Part shown: in pieces, positions 1 to 8,403 of the stretch
Numbering within the stretch: position 1 is the first letter of the stretch
Layout of the letters: each line of letters begins with the position of its first letter
From: Chersky-840 sp963810195
GTDB taxonomy: Bacteria > Actinomycetota > Acidimicrobiia > Acidimicrobiales > UBA8190
NCBI GenBank assembly: GCA_963810195.1
Contig: CAWEMO010000003.1
Span: 266,723-330,722, forward strand
Length of the DNA stretch: 64,000 nt
Reading direction: 5' to 3'
The notes under the pieces: generated by a model
The model's input: only the letters and a program-made list of their open reading frames with translations
The model's database searches: none
What the model was told of the DNA's origin: nothing
Translations under genes and position numbers: made by a program

Positions 1-303
1 CCGCGTCACCCACGTGAAGGTGGTGCCGCAGTCGGGGTCCGCCCGGTTCAGGTAGTAGTACGCGGCGGCGATGAACAGCATGGGCACGAAGGCGAGCAGC
101 ATCACCGCCGGCGACTGCAGACCGACGTAGAAGGCCACGAAGCCGAGCGTCGCTGCCAGGCTGTAGGCGGGAGCGGTCGAGGCCACCCCGATGACGAGGC
201 TCGAGATCATGCCGAGGGCGCCGGACTTGAGCCCCTTGCCCCCCGCCGGCTCCCCCATGGGTCTGGCGCCGAGCTCCCCGGAGTCTGCGGTCGTCGTCGT
301 CAA
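1..303 (-). CDS. APC-family amino acid/amine permease, N-terminal part (runs off the window)
   Basis: The 101 visible codons start at a TTG preceded by a GGGAGGGG ribosome site (about 307-314). After a short polar leader the protein reads KSGALGMISSLVIGVAS, then TAPAYSLAATLGF and a second hydrophobic stretch, followed by NRADPDCGTTFTWV. This is the start of TM1 and TM2 and the conserved Asp-Cys-Gly-Thr loop of APC-type (amino acid-polyamine-organocation) permeases. It diverges from a class III aminotransferase, so it probably imports the amine or amino acid that the neighbouring enzymes degrade. The substrate cannot be told, because only the first fifth of the protein is present. ATG at codon 16 is an alternative start. 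Confidence 0.8.
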   Translation of the reverse strand, partial: MTTTTADSGELGARPMGEPAGGKGLKSGALGMISSLVIGVASTAPAYSLAATLGFVAFYVGLQSPAVMLLAFVPMLFIAAAYYYLNRADPDCGTTFTWVTR

Positions 304-441
304 TTGACCCCTCCCGCGTCGCGCTGCGAGCATATTCGCAGACGAAATGCCCGCTGACAAGCAATTTCGTTGCATAATGGGCACAAGGGCCGCGGATTCG
401 CACGGCAATTCCGGTGCGCGGCGGAGGGGAACTCGAGGGCG
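304..441. promoter_or_regulatory. Divergent intergenic region with two inverted repeats
   Basis: The gap between the permease and the aminotransferase holds TGCGA-6 nt-TCGCA at 325-340 and ACGAAAT-15 nt-ATTTCGT at 342-370, plus a CATAAT -10-like hexamer at 373-378. Lrp/AsnC proteins often bind imperfect palindromes of this size, and an AsnC-type gene lies 2.8 kb downstream, so this may be its operator. That link is inference. Confidence 0.35.
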
Positions 442-1848
442 ATGACCGACACGTGGGACAACGACAAGGAGCAGGCGGACACAGGCGCGGACGACGAGCG
501 GTTGAGCGCCCGGGCCAGGGAGCTGTTCGCGCGGGAGCTGGCGGCGCTCGTCGAGGCGACGCCCGAGTCGCGCCGGCTCTTCGAACGGGCGCAGCGGTCG
601 CTGCCCCTCGGCGTGGCCTCCTCGTTCCAGGCGGCCGACCCCTACCCCATCTACCTGGCGCGCGGCCTGGGCGCCGAGGTCTGGGACGTCGACGGTCGGG
701 GATACGTCGACTTCCATAACGGCTTCGGCTCGACCGCCGCCGGCCACGCGCATCCGCGCGTGGTGACTGCCATCGAGGGCGCGGCCCGGTCGGGCACCCA
801 GTTCGCGGTCACGACCGAACCGGCGATCCGCCTGGCGGAGGAGCTGTGCCGACGCTTCCGGCTCGAGCGCGTCCGCTTCACCAACTCCGGGACCGAGGCG
901 ACGATGGACGCCATCCGCCTGGCGCGGGGGGTGACCGGTCGCGACGTCATCTGCAAGATCGAGGGCGCGTATCACGGCCATCACGACACGGTCATGTTCT
1001 CGGTCGCACCGAGCCTCAACCTCATCGAGGCCACCGAGCACACGGGCCTCAACCCACCGGCCTCCAAGGGCATCCCCGTGGAGATGCGCAAGTGGACCCT
1101 CGTCGTCCCCTACAACGACCTCGGGGCCCTCGAGTGGCTCTTCGCCGAGCGCGGCGACGAGATCGCGTGCTTCATCCTCGAGCCCGTGATGATGAACATC
1201 GGCATCGTGCTGCCCCGGCCGGGCTATCTCGAAGGGGTGCGGGAGCTGTGCACACGCCACGGGGTGGTGCTCATCTTCGACGAGGTCAAGTGCGGCGCCA
1301 CCATCGCCGCGGGCGGGGCGATCGAGCGCTTCGGGGTCCAGCCCGACCTGGCGTGCTTCGCCAAGTCGATCACGGGAGGGATCCCGGCGGGGGCCTTCGG
1401 CGGCCGGGCCGACCTCATGGACGAGATCGGCAACGGCATCGCCCAACAGGGGACGTTCAACGGGAACCCCCTGGCGGCCGCGGCCGGACTGGCGTCGCTG
1501 ACCGAGGTCCTCACGCCGGAGGCCTACGAGCACTTCAAGCAGATGGGCGGTCGGCTGGCCGAGGGGTGCGCACAGGCCATCGCCGAGCACGACATCCCGG
1601 CTCACGTCATCGACCTCGGCTGCAAGGGGTGCGTGTCGTACCGGCGCCGACCCCTCGTGGACTACCGGAGCTTCCTCGAGACCGACGAGGACCTCTTCAA
1701 CGCGTCGTGGGCGTGGCTCGTGAACCGGGGGGTCTTCATGACACCAGGCAACGAGGAGCAGTGGACGCTGTCGGTGCAGCACGAGGCAGGCCACATCGAC
1801 CGGTTCGTCGACGCCTTCGGCGAGTTCTGCGCCGCCGTGGCGCGATGA
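442..1848 (+). CDS. Class III pyridoxal-phosphate aminotransferase, glutamate-1-semialdehyde-aminomutase-like
   Basis: This 468-residue fold-type I PLP enzyme shows GAYHGHHD, the cofactor-binding FDEVKCGA and the Schiff-base lysine in FAKSITGGIPAGAF, then the GTFNGNPLAAAAG segment. All are diagnostic for the GSA aminomutase/omega-aminotransferase family. The chosen ATG lies about 11 nt after GGAGGGGA; an in-frame ATG at 370 lacks a ribosome site. There are no haem-biosynthesis neighbours; instead a permease, a second aminotransferase, an FAD oxidoreductase and an Lrp regulator surround it. It is therefore more likely a catabolic transaminase or aminomutase than hemL. Its substrate is unknown. 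Confidence 0.88.
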   Translation: MTDTWDNDKEQADTGADDERLSARARELFARELAALVEATPESRRLFERAQRSLPLGVASSFQAADPYPIYLARGLGAEVWDVDGRGYVDFHNGFGSTAAGHAHPRVVTAIEGAARSGTQFAVTTEPAIRLAEELCRRFRLERVRFTNSGTEATMDAIRLARGVTGRDVICKIEGAYHGHHDTVMFSVAPSLNLIEATEHTGLNPPASKGIPVEMRKWTLVVPYNDLGALEWLFAERGDEIACFILEPVMMNIGIVLPRPGYLEGVRELCTRHGVVLIFDEVKCGATIAAGGAIERFGVQPDLACFAKSITGGIPAGAFGGRADLMDEIGNGIAQQGTFNGNPLAAAAGLASLTEVLTPEAYEHFKQMGGRLAEGCAQAIAEHDIPAHVIDLGCKGCVSYRRRPLVDYRSFLETDEDLFNASWAWLVNRGVFMTPGNEEQWTLSVQHEAGHIDRFVDAFGEFCAAVAR

Positions 1849-1880
1849 GGAGCAGGGAACATGGCGGGGCTCGGGACCGC

Positions 1881-3191
1881 TCAGCGTCCTAGCGCGTCGC
1901 GTACCCGCAAGCCCACGCCCGCCACCGCCAGCAGCGACGGGACCCGCGCGGGCCAGGGCACGGGCCGCCAGGGCCGGCCGGCGAAGGCGGGCAGGTCGCC
2001 GCGGCCGCAGAGCCATCGTCCCACGGCCCGACCGAAATGGACGGAGAGCGCGACGCCGCTGCCGCAGTACCCCATGGCGTACACGACGCCCGAGTCGGGG
2101 TGACGACCGACATGCGGGAACCGATCGGCGGTGAGCGCGACCTGTCCGCCCCAGGCACGATCGACCCGGACCCCGGCAAGCTGCGGATGGTTCGTGACCA
2201 TGGCGGCGTACAGCAGGTCCCGGGACCTCTCGACGGTGGTGGGAGCGAGGGAGGTCCGGCCCCCGAAGAGCACGCGCCTGTGGTCGGGCGACAATCGCCA
2301 GTAATGCAGGAAGTTCCTGGTGTCGAAGAACATCCGCCCGTGAGGGCTCACCGATGCCGCCACGTCGGGCTCGAGCGGCTCGGTGGCGATCATGTAGCTC
2401 CCCACACCCAGGATGCGCTGCCCCAACCATCGCAGCGGCCTGCGGCCGGTCGTGCCGTTGGTCGCCACCACGACCTCGGCGCTGCGCAGCGCGCCCCGGG
2501 ACGTCTCGAGCTCGAAGCCCTGCCCTCGGCGTTCGACGGCGAGAACCGTGGTCGCCCCGTGGAGCTCGGCGCCTGCCGAGGCCGCGCCGCGAGCCAGGCC
2601 CGCCGCCAGCTTCGCAGGATGAATCCCGGCGCTGCGCTCGACGACGAGACCCCCGGAGAACCGGGCCGAGCCGATCTCCGAACGGAGCTCGGCGGCACTG
2701 AGGAGACGGGCCTCTTCGCCGATCGAGGCGTAGGCGTCGGCCACGGGGCGCTGGGCGGCGGCGACACGTGGGTGATGCGCCAGCTCGACGTGCCCGCACC
2801 GTTGCCAGTCGAACTCGATCCCGAGCTCGGCGCCCAGCGCGCCCACACCCTCGACGGCGTCCACGGTCTCGTCCCAGAGGCGTCGCCCCTCGGGCTCGGC
2901 GAGGAACTCGGAAGGCGCGTGCTTGCCACCGGGATGCGCCATGCCGCCGTTGCGGCTGCTCGCCCCGGCCCCGACATCGTCACGGTCCAGGACCACGACG
3001 TGGCGGCCGGCCCCGGCGATCTCCAGGGCGGCGGACAAGCCGGTGTAGCCGCCTCCCACCACCGCCACCTCGACGGCCGCCGGGAGCGGCGAGGGTGCGG
3101 GCCGGGGGAGCTCGACATCGTCCCACCAATAGGGCACCGCCTCGTACTGCGGCGTCAGGGGGCGACCAGGACCACGGCGCAAGGTTCGCAC
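1881..3191 (-). CDS. FAD-dependent amine/amino-acid oxidoreductase (DAO superfamily)
   Basis: The N-terminal half carries the Rossmann dinucleotide motif VAVVGGGYTGLSAAL, followed by VVLDRDDVGAGASSRNGGM, the FAD-binding pattern of the PuuB/DadA/glycine-oxidase group. A substrate domain follows, and near the C terminus GVVYAMGYCGSGVALS is the second FAD contact typical of gamma-glutamylputrescine oxidase-like enzymes. It converges on the aminotransferase at 442-1848 and diverges from the AsnC-type regulator. It probably oxidises an amine or amino acid to an imine/aldehyde in the same pathway. The start is uncertain: GTG at 3191, ATG at 3227 (overlapping the regulator start) and GTG at 3137 are all in frame. 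Confidence 0.85.
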   Translation of the reverse strand: MRTLRRGPGRPLTPQYEAVPYWWDDVELPRPAPSPLPAAVEVAVVGGGYTGLSAALEIAGAGRHVVVLDRDDVGAGASSRNGGMAHPGGKHAPSEFLAEPEGRRLWDETVDAVEGVGALGAELGIEFDWQRCGHVELAHHPRVAAAQRPVADAYASIGEEARLLSAAELRSEIGSARFSGGLVVERSAGIHPAKLAAGLARGAASAGAELHGATTVLAVERRGQGFELETSRGALRSAEVVVATNGTTGRRPLRWLGQRILGVGSYMIATEPLEPDVAASVSPHGRMFFDTRNFLHYWRLSPDHRRVLFGGRTSLAPTTVERSRDLLYAAMVTNHPQLAGVRVDRAWGGQVALTADRFPHVGRHPDSGVVYAMGYCGSGVALSVHFGRAVGRWLCGRGDLPAFAGRPWRPVPWPARVPSLLAVAGVGLRVRDALGR

Positions 3192-3225
3192 CGGGCGACA
3201 CGCCCCACAACAGCGGAGAACGGTC

Positions 3226-3690
3226 ATGAGACCAGACGGCAAAGTCGTGCTCGACGAGCTCGACAAGCGGATCATCGAGCAGCTCCAGCAGGACGGGCGC
3301 CGGCCCTACACCCAGATCGCGCCGGCGGTGGGCCTCTCGGAGGCCGCGGTGCGCCAACGGGTGCAGCGCCTCGTCGACGCCGGCGTCATGCAGATCGTGG
3401 GCGTCACCGACCCGAAGATGCTCGGCTTCGGCCGCCAGGCCATGATCGGGCTGACCGTCGAGGGGGACACCAGAAAGGTCGCCGACGCCGTCGCCGCGCT
3501 GCCCGAGGTCGTCTACGTGGTCCTCGCCGCAGGGTCGCTCGACGTGCTCGTGGAGGTCGTGGTCGAGGACGACGAGCACCTGCTCGAGCTGCTCAACAAT
3601 AAGATCCGCGCCATCGACGGCGTGCGCGACACCGAGACGTTCATGTACCTCCGCATCCACAAGGAGACCTACGCCTGGGGGGTGCCGTGA
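3226..3690 (+). CDS. Lrp/AsnC family transcriptional regulator
   Basis: The 154-residue protein opens with VLDELDKRIIEQLQQDGRRP, the classic AsnC helix-turn-helix start, continues through LSEAAVRQRVQRLVDAGVM (recognition helix), and ends with a RAM/AsnC ligand-binding domain (ALPEVVYVVLAAGSLDVLVE). It follows GGAG about 8 nt upstream. The stop overlaps the GTG start of the next aminotransferase (GTGA), so the two are translationally coupled. It is the likely local regulator of the permease, oxidoreductase and transaminase genes, with an amino acid or amine as effector (inferred). Confidence 0.92.
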   Translation: MRPDGKVVLDELDKRIIEQLQQDGRRPYTQIAPAVGLSEAAVRQRVQRLVDAGVMQIVGVTDPKMLGFGRQAMIGLTVEGDTRKVADAVAALPEVVYVVLAAGSLDVLVEVVVEDDEHLLELLNNKIRAIDGVRDTETFMYLRIHKETYAWGVP

Positions 3691-5078
3691 ACAGCGGCGC
3701 CGAGCGGCTCCAGGCCGCCGCACGACGCCACCTGTGGATGCACTTCACCCGACTGGGGAGCTACGGGGACCGTGACATCCCCATCTTCACCAGGGGGGTG
3801 GGCACGCGTCTGTACGACGTCCACGGCCGCTCGTACCTCGACGGGCTGGCCAGCCTGTTCGTGGTGCAGGCCGGTCACGGCCGAGCCGACCTCGCCGAGG
3901 CGGGGAGGCGCCAGGCCCAGGAGCTCGCGTACTACCCGATCTGGTCGGCCGCCCACCCCGCGGCCATCGAGCTGGCGACACGGCTGGCCGAGCTCGCCCC
4001 GGGTGATCTCAACCGCGTGTTCTTCACGAGCGGTGGGTCCGAGGCCGTCGAGTCGGCATGGAAGCTCGCCCGCGCCTACTTCAAGGCGGTGGGGCAACCC
4101 GAACGGACCAAGGTGATCGCCCGCGACCTCGCGTACCACGGCACCACCATGGGCGCTCTCGCCATCACCGGACTGCCCGCCCTGCGCGAGCAGTTCGAGC
4201 CGGTCATGCCCGGGGCCGTCCATGTCGCCAACACCAACCGCTTCCGTTCTCCCTTCGGGCCCGACGTGGCCGCCGACGACGACCGGTTGGCACAGGCGTG
4301 TGCGGACGCCATCGAGCGCGCCATCCTCGCCGAGGGCCCCCACACGGTGGCGGCGGTGTTCCTCGAGCCGCTGCAGAACACCGGAGGATGTCTCGTGGCT
4401 CCCCCCGGCTACTTCGCCCGTGTGCGCGACATCTGCGACCGACACGGCGTCCTGCTCGTGTCCGACGAGGTGATCTGCGCCTTCGGCCGCCTGGGTACGT
4501 GGTTCGGAGCCGAGCGCTACGGGTACCAGCCCGACATGCTCACCTTTGCCAAGGGGGTGACGTCGGGCTACGCGCCGCTGGCGGGGGTGTTGTGCCGCGA
4601 CTTCCTGGCCGAGCCCTTCTTCGAGCCCGGCGCCAGTTTCAGCCACGGCATCACCTTCGGGGGCCACCCCGTGTCGTGCGCGGTGGCACTCGCCAACCTG
4701 GCGGTGCTCGAGGACGAGGGCATCGTCGAGCACGTGGCGGCCACGGGGCCGGATCTGGGCGCCCGCCTCGAGTCCCTGCGCGACATCCCGATCGTCGGCG
4801 ACGTCAGGGGAGACGGGTTCTTCTGGGCGGTCGAGCTCGTGAAAGATCCCGACCACCCCGAGCTCCGCTTCACCCCCGAGGAGCGCGGCGCGTTGATCCA
4901 GGGAGTCGTGGCGCCGCGGCTGTTCGAAGAGGGCCTGGTGTGCCGAGCCGACGACCGTGTCGACCCGGTCGTGCAGCTCTCGCCCGTCCTGACGTGCGGC
5001 GACGACGAGCTCGACGAGATCGAGGCGACCCTGCGCGTCGTGCTCACCGAGGCGGGCAAGCACCTGTCGTCGCGCTGA
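3687..5078 (+). CDS. Class III aminotransferase, omega-amino acid/amine:pyruvate type
   Basis: This 463-residue PLP enzyme has the omega-transaminase layout: YLDGLASLFVVQAGHGR near the N terminus, FFTSGGSEAVESAWKLAR for the phosphate cup, YHGTTMGALAITG, VSDEVICAFGRLG with the PLP Asp, and the Schiff-base lysine in TFAKGVTSGYAPL. The C-terminal small domain is complete. Translation is coupled to the Lrp regulator by a GTGA overlap. With the FAD oxidoreductase and permease it suggests degradation of a diamine, beta-amino acid or similar omega-amine. The precise substrate is not deducible. Confidence 0.92.
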   Translation: MNSGAERLQAAARRHLWMHFTRLGSYGDRDIPIFTRGVGTRLYDVHGRSYLDGLASLFVVQAGHGRADLAEAGRRQAQELAYYPIWSAAHPAAIELATRLAELAPGDLNRVFFTSGGSEAVESAWKLARAYFKAVGQPERTKVIARDLAYHGTTMGALAITGLPALREQFEPVMPGAVHVANTNRFRSPFGPDVAADDDRLAQACADAIERAILAEGPHTVAAVFLEPLQNTGGCLVAPPGYFARVRDICDRHGVLLVSDEVICAFGRLGTWFGAERYGYQPDMLTFAKGVTSGYAPLAGVLCRDFLAEPFFEPGASFSHGITFGGHPVSCAVALANLAVLEDEGIVEHVAATGPDLGARLESLRDIPIVGDVRGDGFFWAVELVKDPDHPELRFTPEERGALIQGVVAPRLFEEGLVCRADDRVDPVVQLSPVLTCGDDELDEIEATLRVVLTEAGKHLSSR

Positions 5079-5110
5079 CCCCGTCGTGGGGCGCGGGCGG
5101 CCACGGGGTC
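5077..5110 (+). terminator. Possible terminator hairpin after the aminotransferase
   Basis: GACCCCGT (5077-5084) pairs with ACGGGGTC (5103-5110), a perfect 8-bp GC-rich stem with an 18-nt loop, starting inside the stop codon of the preceding gene. No U-tract follows, which is usual for high-GC actinobacterial terminators. Confidence 0.4.
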
Positions 5111-5193
5111 CCGGGTGCGGGCATCACTACACTGGCGCCCGTCGGCGGGGCCCGAGCACCGTCGAGCCATCTTCGGACGCGTGGAGGAGACCC

Positions 5194-5661
5194 GTGGACC
5201 CCGCCGAGATCCTTTCCATCTGCCAGGTCAAGTACGCCTATTTCCGCCTTCTCGATCTGAAGCGCTTCACCGAGTTGGGAGCGCTGCTCACCGAGGACGC
5301 CACCACCGCCTACCAGTCCGGTGAGCTGTGCCACAACGGCAGGGACGCCGTGGTGACGTTCCTCGAAGAGTCGCTCGGCGACCCCGGCATCGTCACCATG
5401 CACAACGGGCACCATCCCGAGATCGTGCTCACCGGCGAGGACGGCGCCACCGGCAGGTGGTACCTCGAGGACCGCGTGATCGTCCCCGCCCACGACTTCG
5501 AGCTGCACGGCACCGCCTTGTACGAGGACCGGTACCGCAAGGTCGGCGGGGCATGGAAGATCTCGCACACCGGGTACGAACGCATCTACGAGGAGCACCT
5601 TCGCTATTCGACTGGAGAGGTGCGGTCGATCCGGGCGGGCGGCCAGACCACGACCTTCTGA
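5194..5661 (+). CDS. SnoaL-like/NTF2-fold protein
   Basis: Starting at GTG (after GGAGGAG at 5183-5189), the 155-residue protein begins VDPAEILSICQVKYAYFRLLD and shows the SnoaL_4/NTF2 pattern: a helical N terminus, LLTEDATTAY, a GRDAVVTFLEES helix, then HNGHHPEIVL, GRWYLEDRVIV and YEDRYRKVGGAWKISHTGYER as the beta-sheet cone. Members of this fold are small isomerases, dehydratases, hydroxylating-dioxygenase beta subunits or binding proteins. No catalytic role can be assigned. It follows the aminotransferase by about 115 nt and may be independently transcribed. Confidence 0.82.
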   Translation: MDPAEILSICQVKYAYFRLLDLKRFTELGALLTEDATTAYQSGELCHNGRDAVVTFLEESLGDPGIVTMHNGHHPEIVLTGEDGATGRWYLEDRVIVPAHDFELHGTALYEDRYRKVGGAWKISHTGYERIYEEHLRYSTGEVRSIRAGGQTTTF

Positions 5662-5700
5662 TCCACCCCGGGCTGATCCACCCCGGGCTGATCCACCCTT
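5658..5700. repeat. 15-bp tandem repeat, about 2.9 copies
   Basis: The unit CTGATCCACCCCGGG occurs at 5658-5672 and 5673-5687 with a partial third copy to 5700. It begins within the stop codon of the SnoaL-like gene and lies in the convergent gap, just before the stop of the oxidoreductase on the other strand. Confidence 0.85.
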
Positions 5701-5710
5701 GGGCGGGGGA

Positions 5711-6694
5711 TCAGGGGACGAGGACGACCTTGCCCGTGACCGTGCGGTCGAGCAGTGACGCCATCACGGCGGCGGCCTGTTCGAGAGGGCGCTGAGCGGG
5801 CTCGATGGGATGCAGGCGGTCGTTCTGGACCATCTCGATGAGCTCGCCCAGCATGGACCGGTGCCCCTCGGGGTCGCTCATCGCCCAGGCCCCCCAGTCG
5901 ACGCCCACGAGAGTGCGGTTGTTGAGCAGGACCTGATTCAGAGGGACCGAAGCGATCGGGCCCGAGGCGAACCCGATGACGCAGAACCTGCCGAACGCGC
6001 GCGTGGCCCGCAGCGCGGGCTCGCTGTGACGGCCCCCCACGGGGTCCACGACGACGTCCACGCCGCCGTCGGTGAGCTCGCGGACCCGCGTCTTGAGGTC
6101 CTCGTGCTCGTAGGCCACCGTGGCGAGAGCCCCCATACCCCGGGCCGCCTCGAGCTTCTCGCCACTCGATGCCGCCGCCACGACCTTGGCACCGAGCGCG
6201 ACGGCGACGTCCACGGCAGCCAACCCGATGCCACCCCCCGCCCCCAGGACGAGCACCCATTCGCCTTCGCTGACCGAGGTGCGGCGCGCCAGTGCGAACC
6301 ACGCCGTGCAGTAGCTCTGGATGAACGCCGCCGCCTGGGTGAAGGCGAGCGCGTCGGGCACCGGGTCGACCGACGACGCGTGCACGGCCACCTGTTCGGC
6401 GAAGGCCCCGAAACCGGTCATGGCCATCACGCGGTCCCCGACCTTCACGCCGTCGACCCCGTCTCCCACCGCACGCACCACACCGGAGATTTCCCCGCCG
6501 GGCACGTACGGCACAGTCGGCTGCATCTGGTACCGGCCCTGGCAGATCAGTCCGTCGACGTAATTCACGCCGGCGGCCCGCACGTCGACGACAACCTGTC
6601 CGCGTCCCGGCACCGGCGCGTCGCGCTCCTCGACGACCACGTCGTCGAGCGAACCAAGCTTCCTGCACACCACGGCGCGCACGGTCCCCGACAC
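5711..6694 (-). CDS. Zinc-independent MDR family NADPH:quinone oxidoreductase-like protein
   Basis: About 327 residues, the usual length of the quinone oxidoreductase branch of the medium-chain dehydrogenase superfamily. It shows the GroES-like N-terminal domain (AAGVNYVDGLICQGRY, GGEISGVV, VGDRVMAM) and the nucleotide-binding motif VLGAGGGIGLAAVDVA, ending with DRTVTGKVVLVP. No structural or catalytic zinc ligands are evident. It diverges from a TetR gene across a palindrome, the usual layout for a target of that repressor. GTG at 6694 or at 6682 could be the start; neither has a clear ribosome site, consistent with leaderless translation. Confidence 0.88.
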   Translation of the reverse strand: MSGTVRAVVCRKLGSLDDVVVEERDAPVPGRGQVVVDVRAAGVNYVDGLICQGRYQMQPTVPYVPGGEISGVVRAVGDGVDGVKVGDRVMAMTGFGAFAEQVAVHASSVDPVPDALAFTQAAAFIQSYCTAWFALARRTSVSEGEWVLVLGAGGGIGLAAVDVAVALGAKVVAAASSGEKLEAARGMGALATVAYEHEDLKTRVRELTDGGVDVVVDPVGGRHSEPALRATRAFGRFCVIGFASGPIASVPLNQVLLNNRTLVGVDWGAWAMSDPEGHRSMLGELIEMVQNDRLHPIEPAQRPLEQAAAVMASLLDRTVTGKVVLVP

Positions 6695-6733
6695 TAGGAC
6701 ACCGGCACCGGCAGACTGGCTCAGGCCGAAATT

Positions 6734-6763
6734 CTTGCATCGCAAATGCAAGTTTCTTAGGAT
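6734..6763. promoter_or_regulatory. TetR operator overlapping a leaderless promoter
   Basis: CTTGCAT (6734-6740) and ATGCAAG (6746-6752) form a perfect 7-bp inverted repeat with spacer CGCAA. On the plus strand TTGCAT (6735-6740), 17 bp and TAGGAT (6758-6763) make a good -35/-10 pair, and the TetR start GTG lies 6 nt past the -10, so the transcript would be leaderless. The palindrome covers the -35, as expected of an autorepressor operator. Confidence 0.65.
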
Positions 6764-6769
6764 TGCCCG

Positions 6770-7390
6770 GTGGCCGCGGTCGTTGCGCTCAAGGTCGGCG
6801 ACGGGCGTGTGGCCCGGGGAGAACGCACCCGCCGGGTCCTGGCCGAGGCGATGATCAGCCTCATCGAGGAGGGCGATCCCCATCCCACCGCCCGTCGCGT
6901 CGCCGAGCGCGCCGAGGTGTCGCTGCGCCTGGTGTTCCACCACTTCGACGACCTCGAGTCGATCCTGCGCGCTGCGGTGGAGATCCAGGAGGAGCGCCAC
7001 TGGCGACACCTCCGACCGGTGGCGCCCACGCTGCCGGTCGACGTGCGCGTCGAGCGCGTGGTGCGCCAACGGGCCCAGGTGTTCCAGGCCATCGCGCCGG
7101 TGCGGCGCTCGGCCGAGCTGTTGCGGCACCGCTCCCCCACCGTGGAGGCGGAGATCACGCGCGGTGGTGCATGGCTCCGGGTTCAGCTCCAGGCCACCTT
7201 CGCCCCCGAGCTCGAGAGCCGACGCCCCGCCGGCGCCCGGCTCCTGCTCGACGCCCTGGAGGTGGCGACGTCGTGGGGCACGTGGGACCAACTCGAGCGC
7301 CTCGGGCGCAGCGCCGCCGCGTGCCGCCGCACCATGGAGACGCTCGCCGCTGCCGTGCTATCCCCACCACCGATCGGAGGTAGGCCGTGA
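6770..7390 (+). CDS. TetR/AcrR family transcriptional regulator
   Basis: The 206-residue protein has an N-terminal TetR helix-turn-helix (RTRRVLAEAMISLIEEGDP, TARRVAERAEVSLRLVFHHF) and a variable, mostly helical effector domain. GTG at 6770 is placed just downstream of a promoter, implying a leaderless mRNA. Its stop overlaps the GTG start of the haloalkane dehalogenase (GTGA), so it likely controls that gene and the divergent quinone oxidoreductase. The effector is unknown. Confidence 0.9.
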   Translation: MAAVVALKVGDGRVARGERTRRVLAEAMISLIEEGDPHPTARRVAERAEVSLRLVFHHFDDLESILRAAVEIQEERHWRHLRPVAPTLPVDVRVERVVRQRAQVFQAIAPVRRSAELLRHRSPTVEAEITRGGAWLRVQLQATFAPELESRRPAGARLLLDALEVATSWGTWDQLERLGRSAAACRRTMETLAAAVLSPPPIGGRP

Positions 7391-8304
7391 ACGTGCTCCG
7401 GACACCCGACGAACGCTTCGAGGGCCTGGCCGACTTCGAGTTCGCCCCCCATTACGTCGAGGTCCCCTGCGGCGACGGGAGCGGGGCCGTCCGTGTGCAC
7501 TACATCGACGAGGGGTCGGGGTCGGAGAAGATCCTCCTCATGCACGGCGAGCCGTCATGGAGCTACCTGTACCGGAAGATGGTCATGCCGCTCACGAGCG
7601 CCGGCTTCCGGGTCATCGCCCCCGACCTGGTGGGCTTCGGGCGCTCGGACAAGCCCGACCGTCGCACCGACTACACCTACGCCCGTCACGTGGAGTGGAT
7701 GCGGGCCGCCCTGTTCGACGAGCTCGGGCTGTCCGGGCTGACCCTGGTCGGCCAGGACTGGGGAGGCCTCATCGGCCTGCGCCTCGTGGCGGAGCACCCC
7801 GATCGCTTCCGCCGGGTGGTCGCCGCCAACACCGGCCTCCCCACTGGTGACATGGACATGGGCGACGCCTTCCTGGCGTGGCAGAAATTCTCCCAGGAGG
7901 TGTCCACGCTCCCCGTCGGCCGCATCGTGGCCGGCGGCTGCGTGTCCGAGGTCTCGGCCCCGGTGATCGCGGCCTACGACGCCCCCTTTCCCGACGAGTC
8001 CTACAAGGAGGGGGCGCGCCAGTTCCCCATGCTCGTGCCCTGCCGTCCCGACGATCCCGCCTCCGACGCGAACCGCCGGGCGTGGGACGTCCTGCGCGAA
8101 TTCGACAAGCCGTTCCTGTGCGCGTTCAGCGACCGTGACCCCATCACCCGCGGCGCGGACCAGCTCTTCCTCGACACGGTCCCCGGCGCCCTCGGCCAGG
8201 GCCACACCACCATCACCGGGGCCGGGCACTTCCTGCAGGAGGACAAGGGCGCCGAGCTCGCCTCCGCGGTGGTCGACTTCGTCCACCTCAACACCTCGCC
8301 CTGA
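7387..8304 (+). CDS. Haloalkane dehalogenase (HLD-I-like alpha/beta hydrolase)
   Basis: The 305-residue protein has the oxyanion segment LMHGEPSWSYLYRKM, the nucleophile elbow LVGQDWGG with Asp124 and the halide-binding Trp125, a candidate catalytic acid Asp251 in FSDRDPIT, and base His281 in GAGHFLQED. The spacing matches the Asp-His-Asp triad of subfamily I dehalogenases such as DhlA, in which Asp124 is also the nucleophile. These enzymes hydrolyse C-halogen bonds to an alcohol and halide in the cytoplasm. It is translationally coupled to the TetR gene. Activity on haloalkanes is inferred; some family members hydrolyse other substrates. Confidence 0.88.
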   Translation: MNVLRTPDERFEGLADFEFAPHYVEVPCGDGSGAVRVHYIDEGSGSEKILLMHGEPSWSYLYRKMVMPLTSAGFRVIAPDLVGFGRSDKPDRRTDYTYARHVEWMRAALFDELGLSGLTLVGQDWGGLIGLRLVAEHPDRFRRVVAANTGLPTGDMDMGDAFLAWQKFSQEVSTLPVGRIVAGGCVSEVSAPVIAAYDAPFPDESYKEGARQFPMLVPCRPDDPASDANRRAWDVLREFDKPFLCAFSDRDPITRGADQLFLDTVPGALGQGHTTITGAGHFLQEDKGAELASAVVDFVHLNTSP

Positions 8305-8403
8305 CCATGGCCCCGGACCGTCCCTGACCATGACCCCGAACCGTCACCGCGTGGTGGCGCCTCACCGGAGCTCGCCCCTACCCCTCCGACCGATCGGATC
8401 ACC

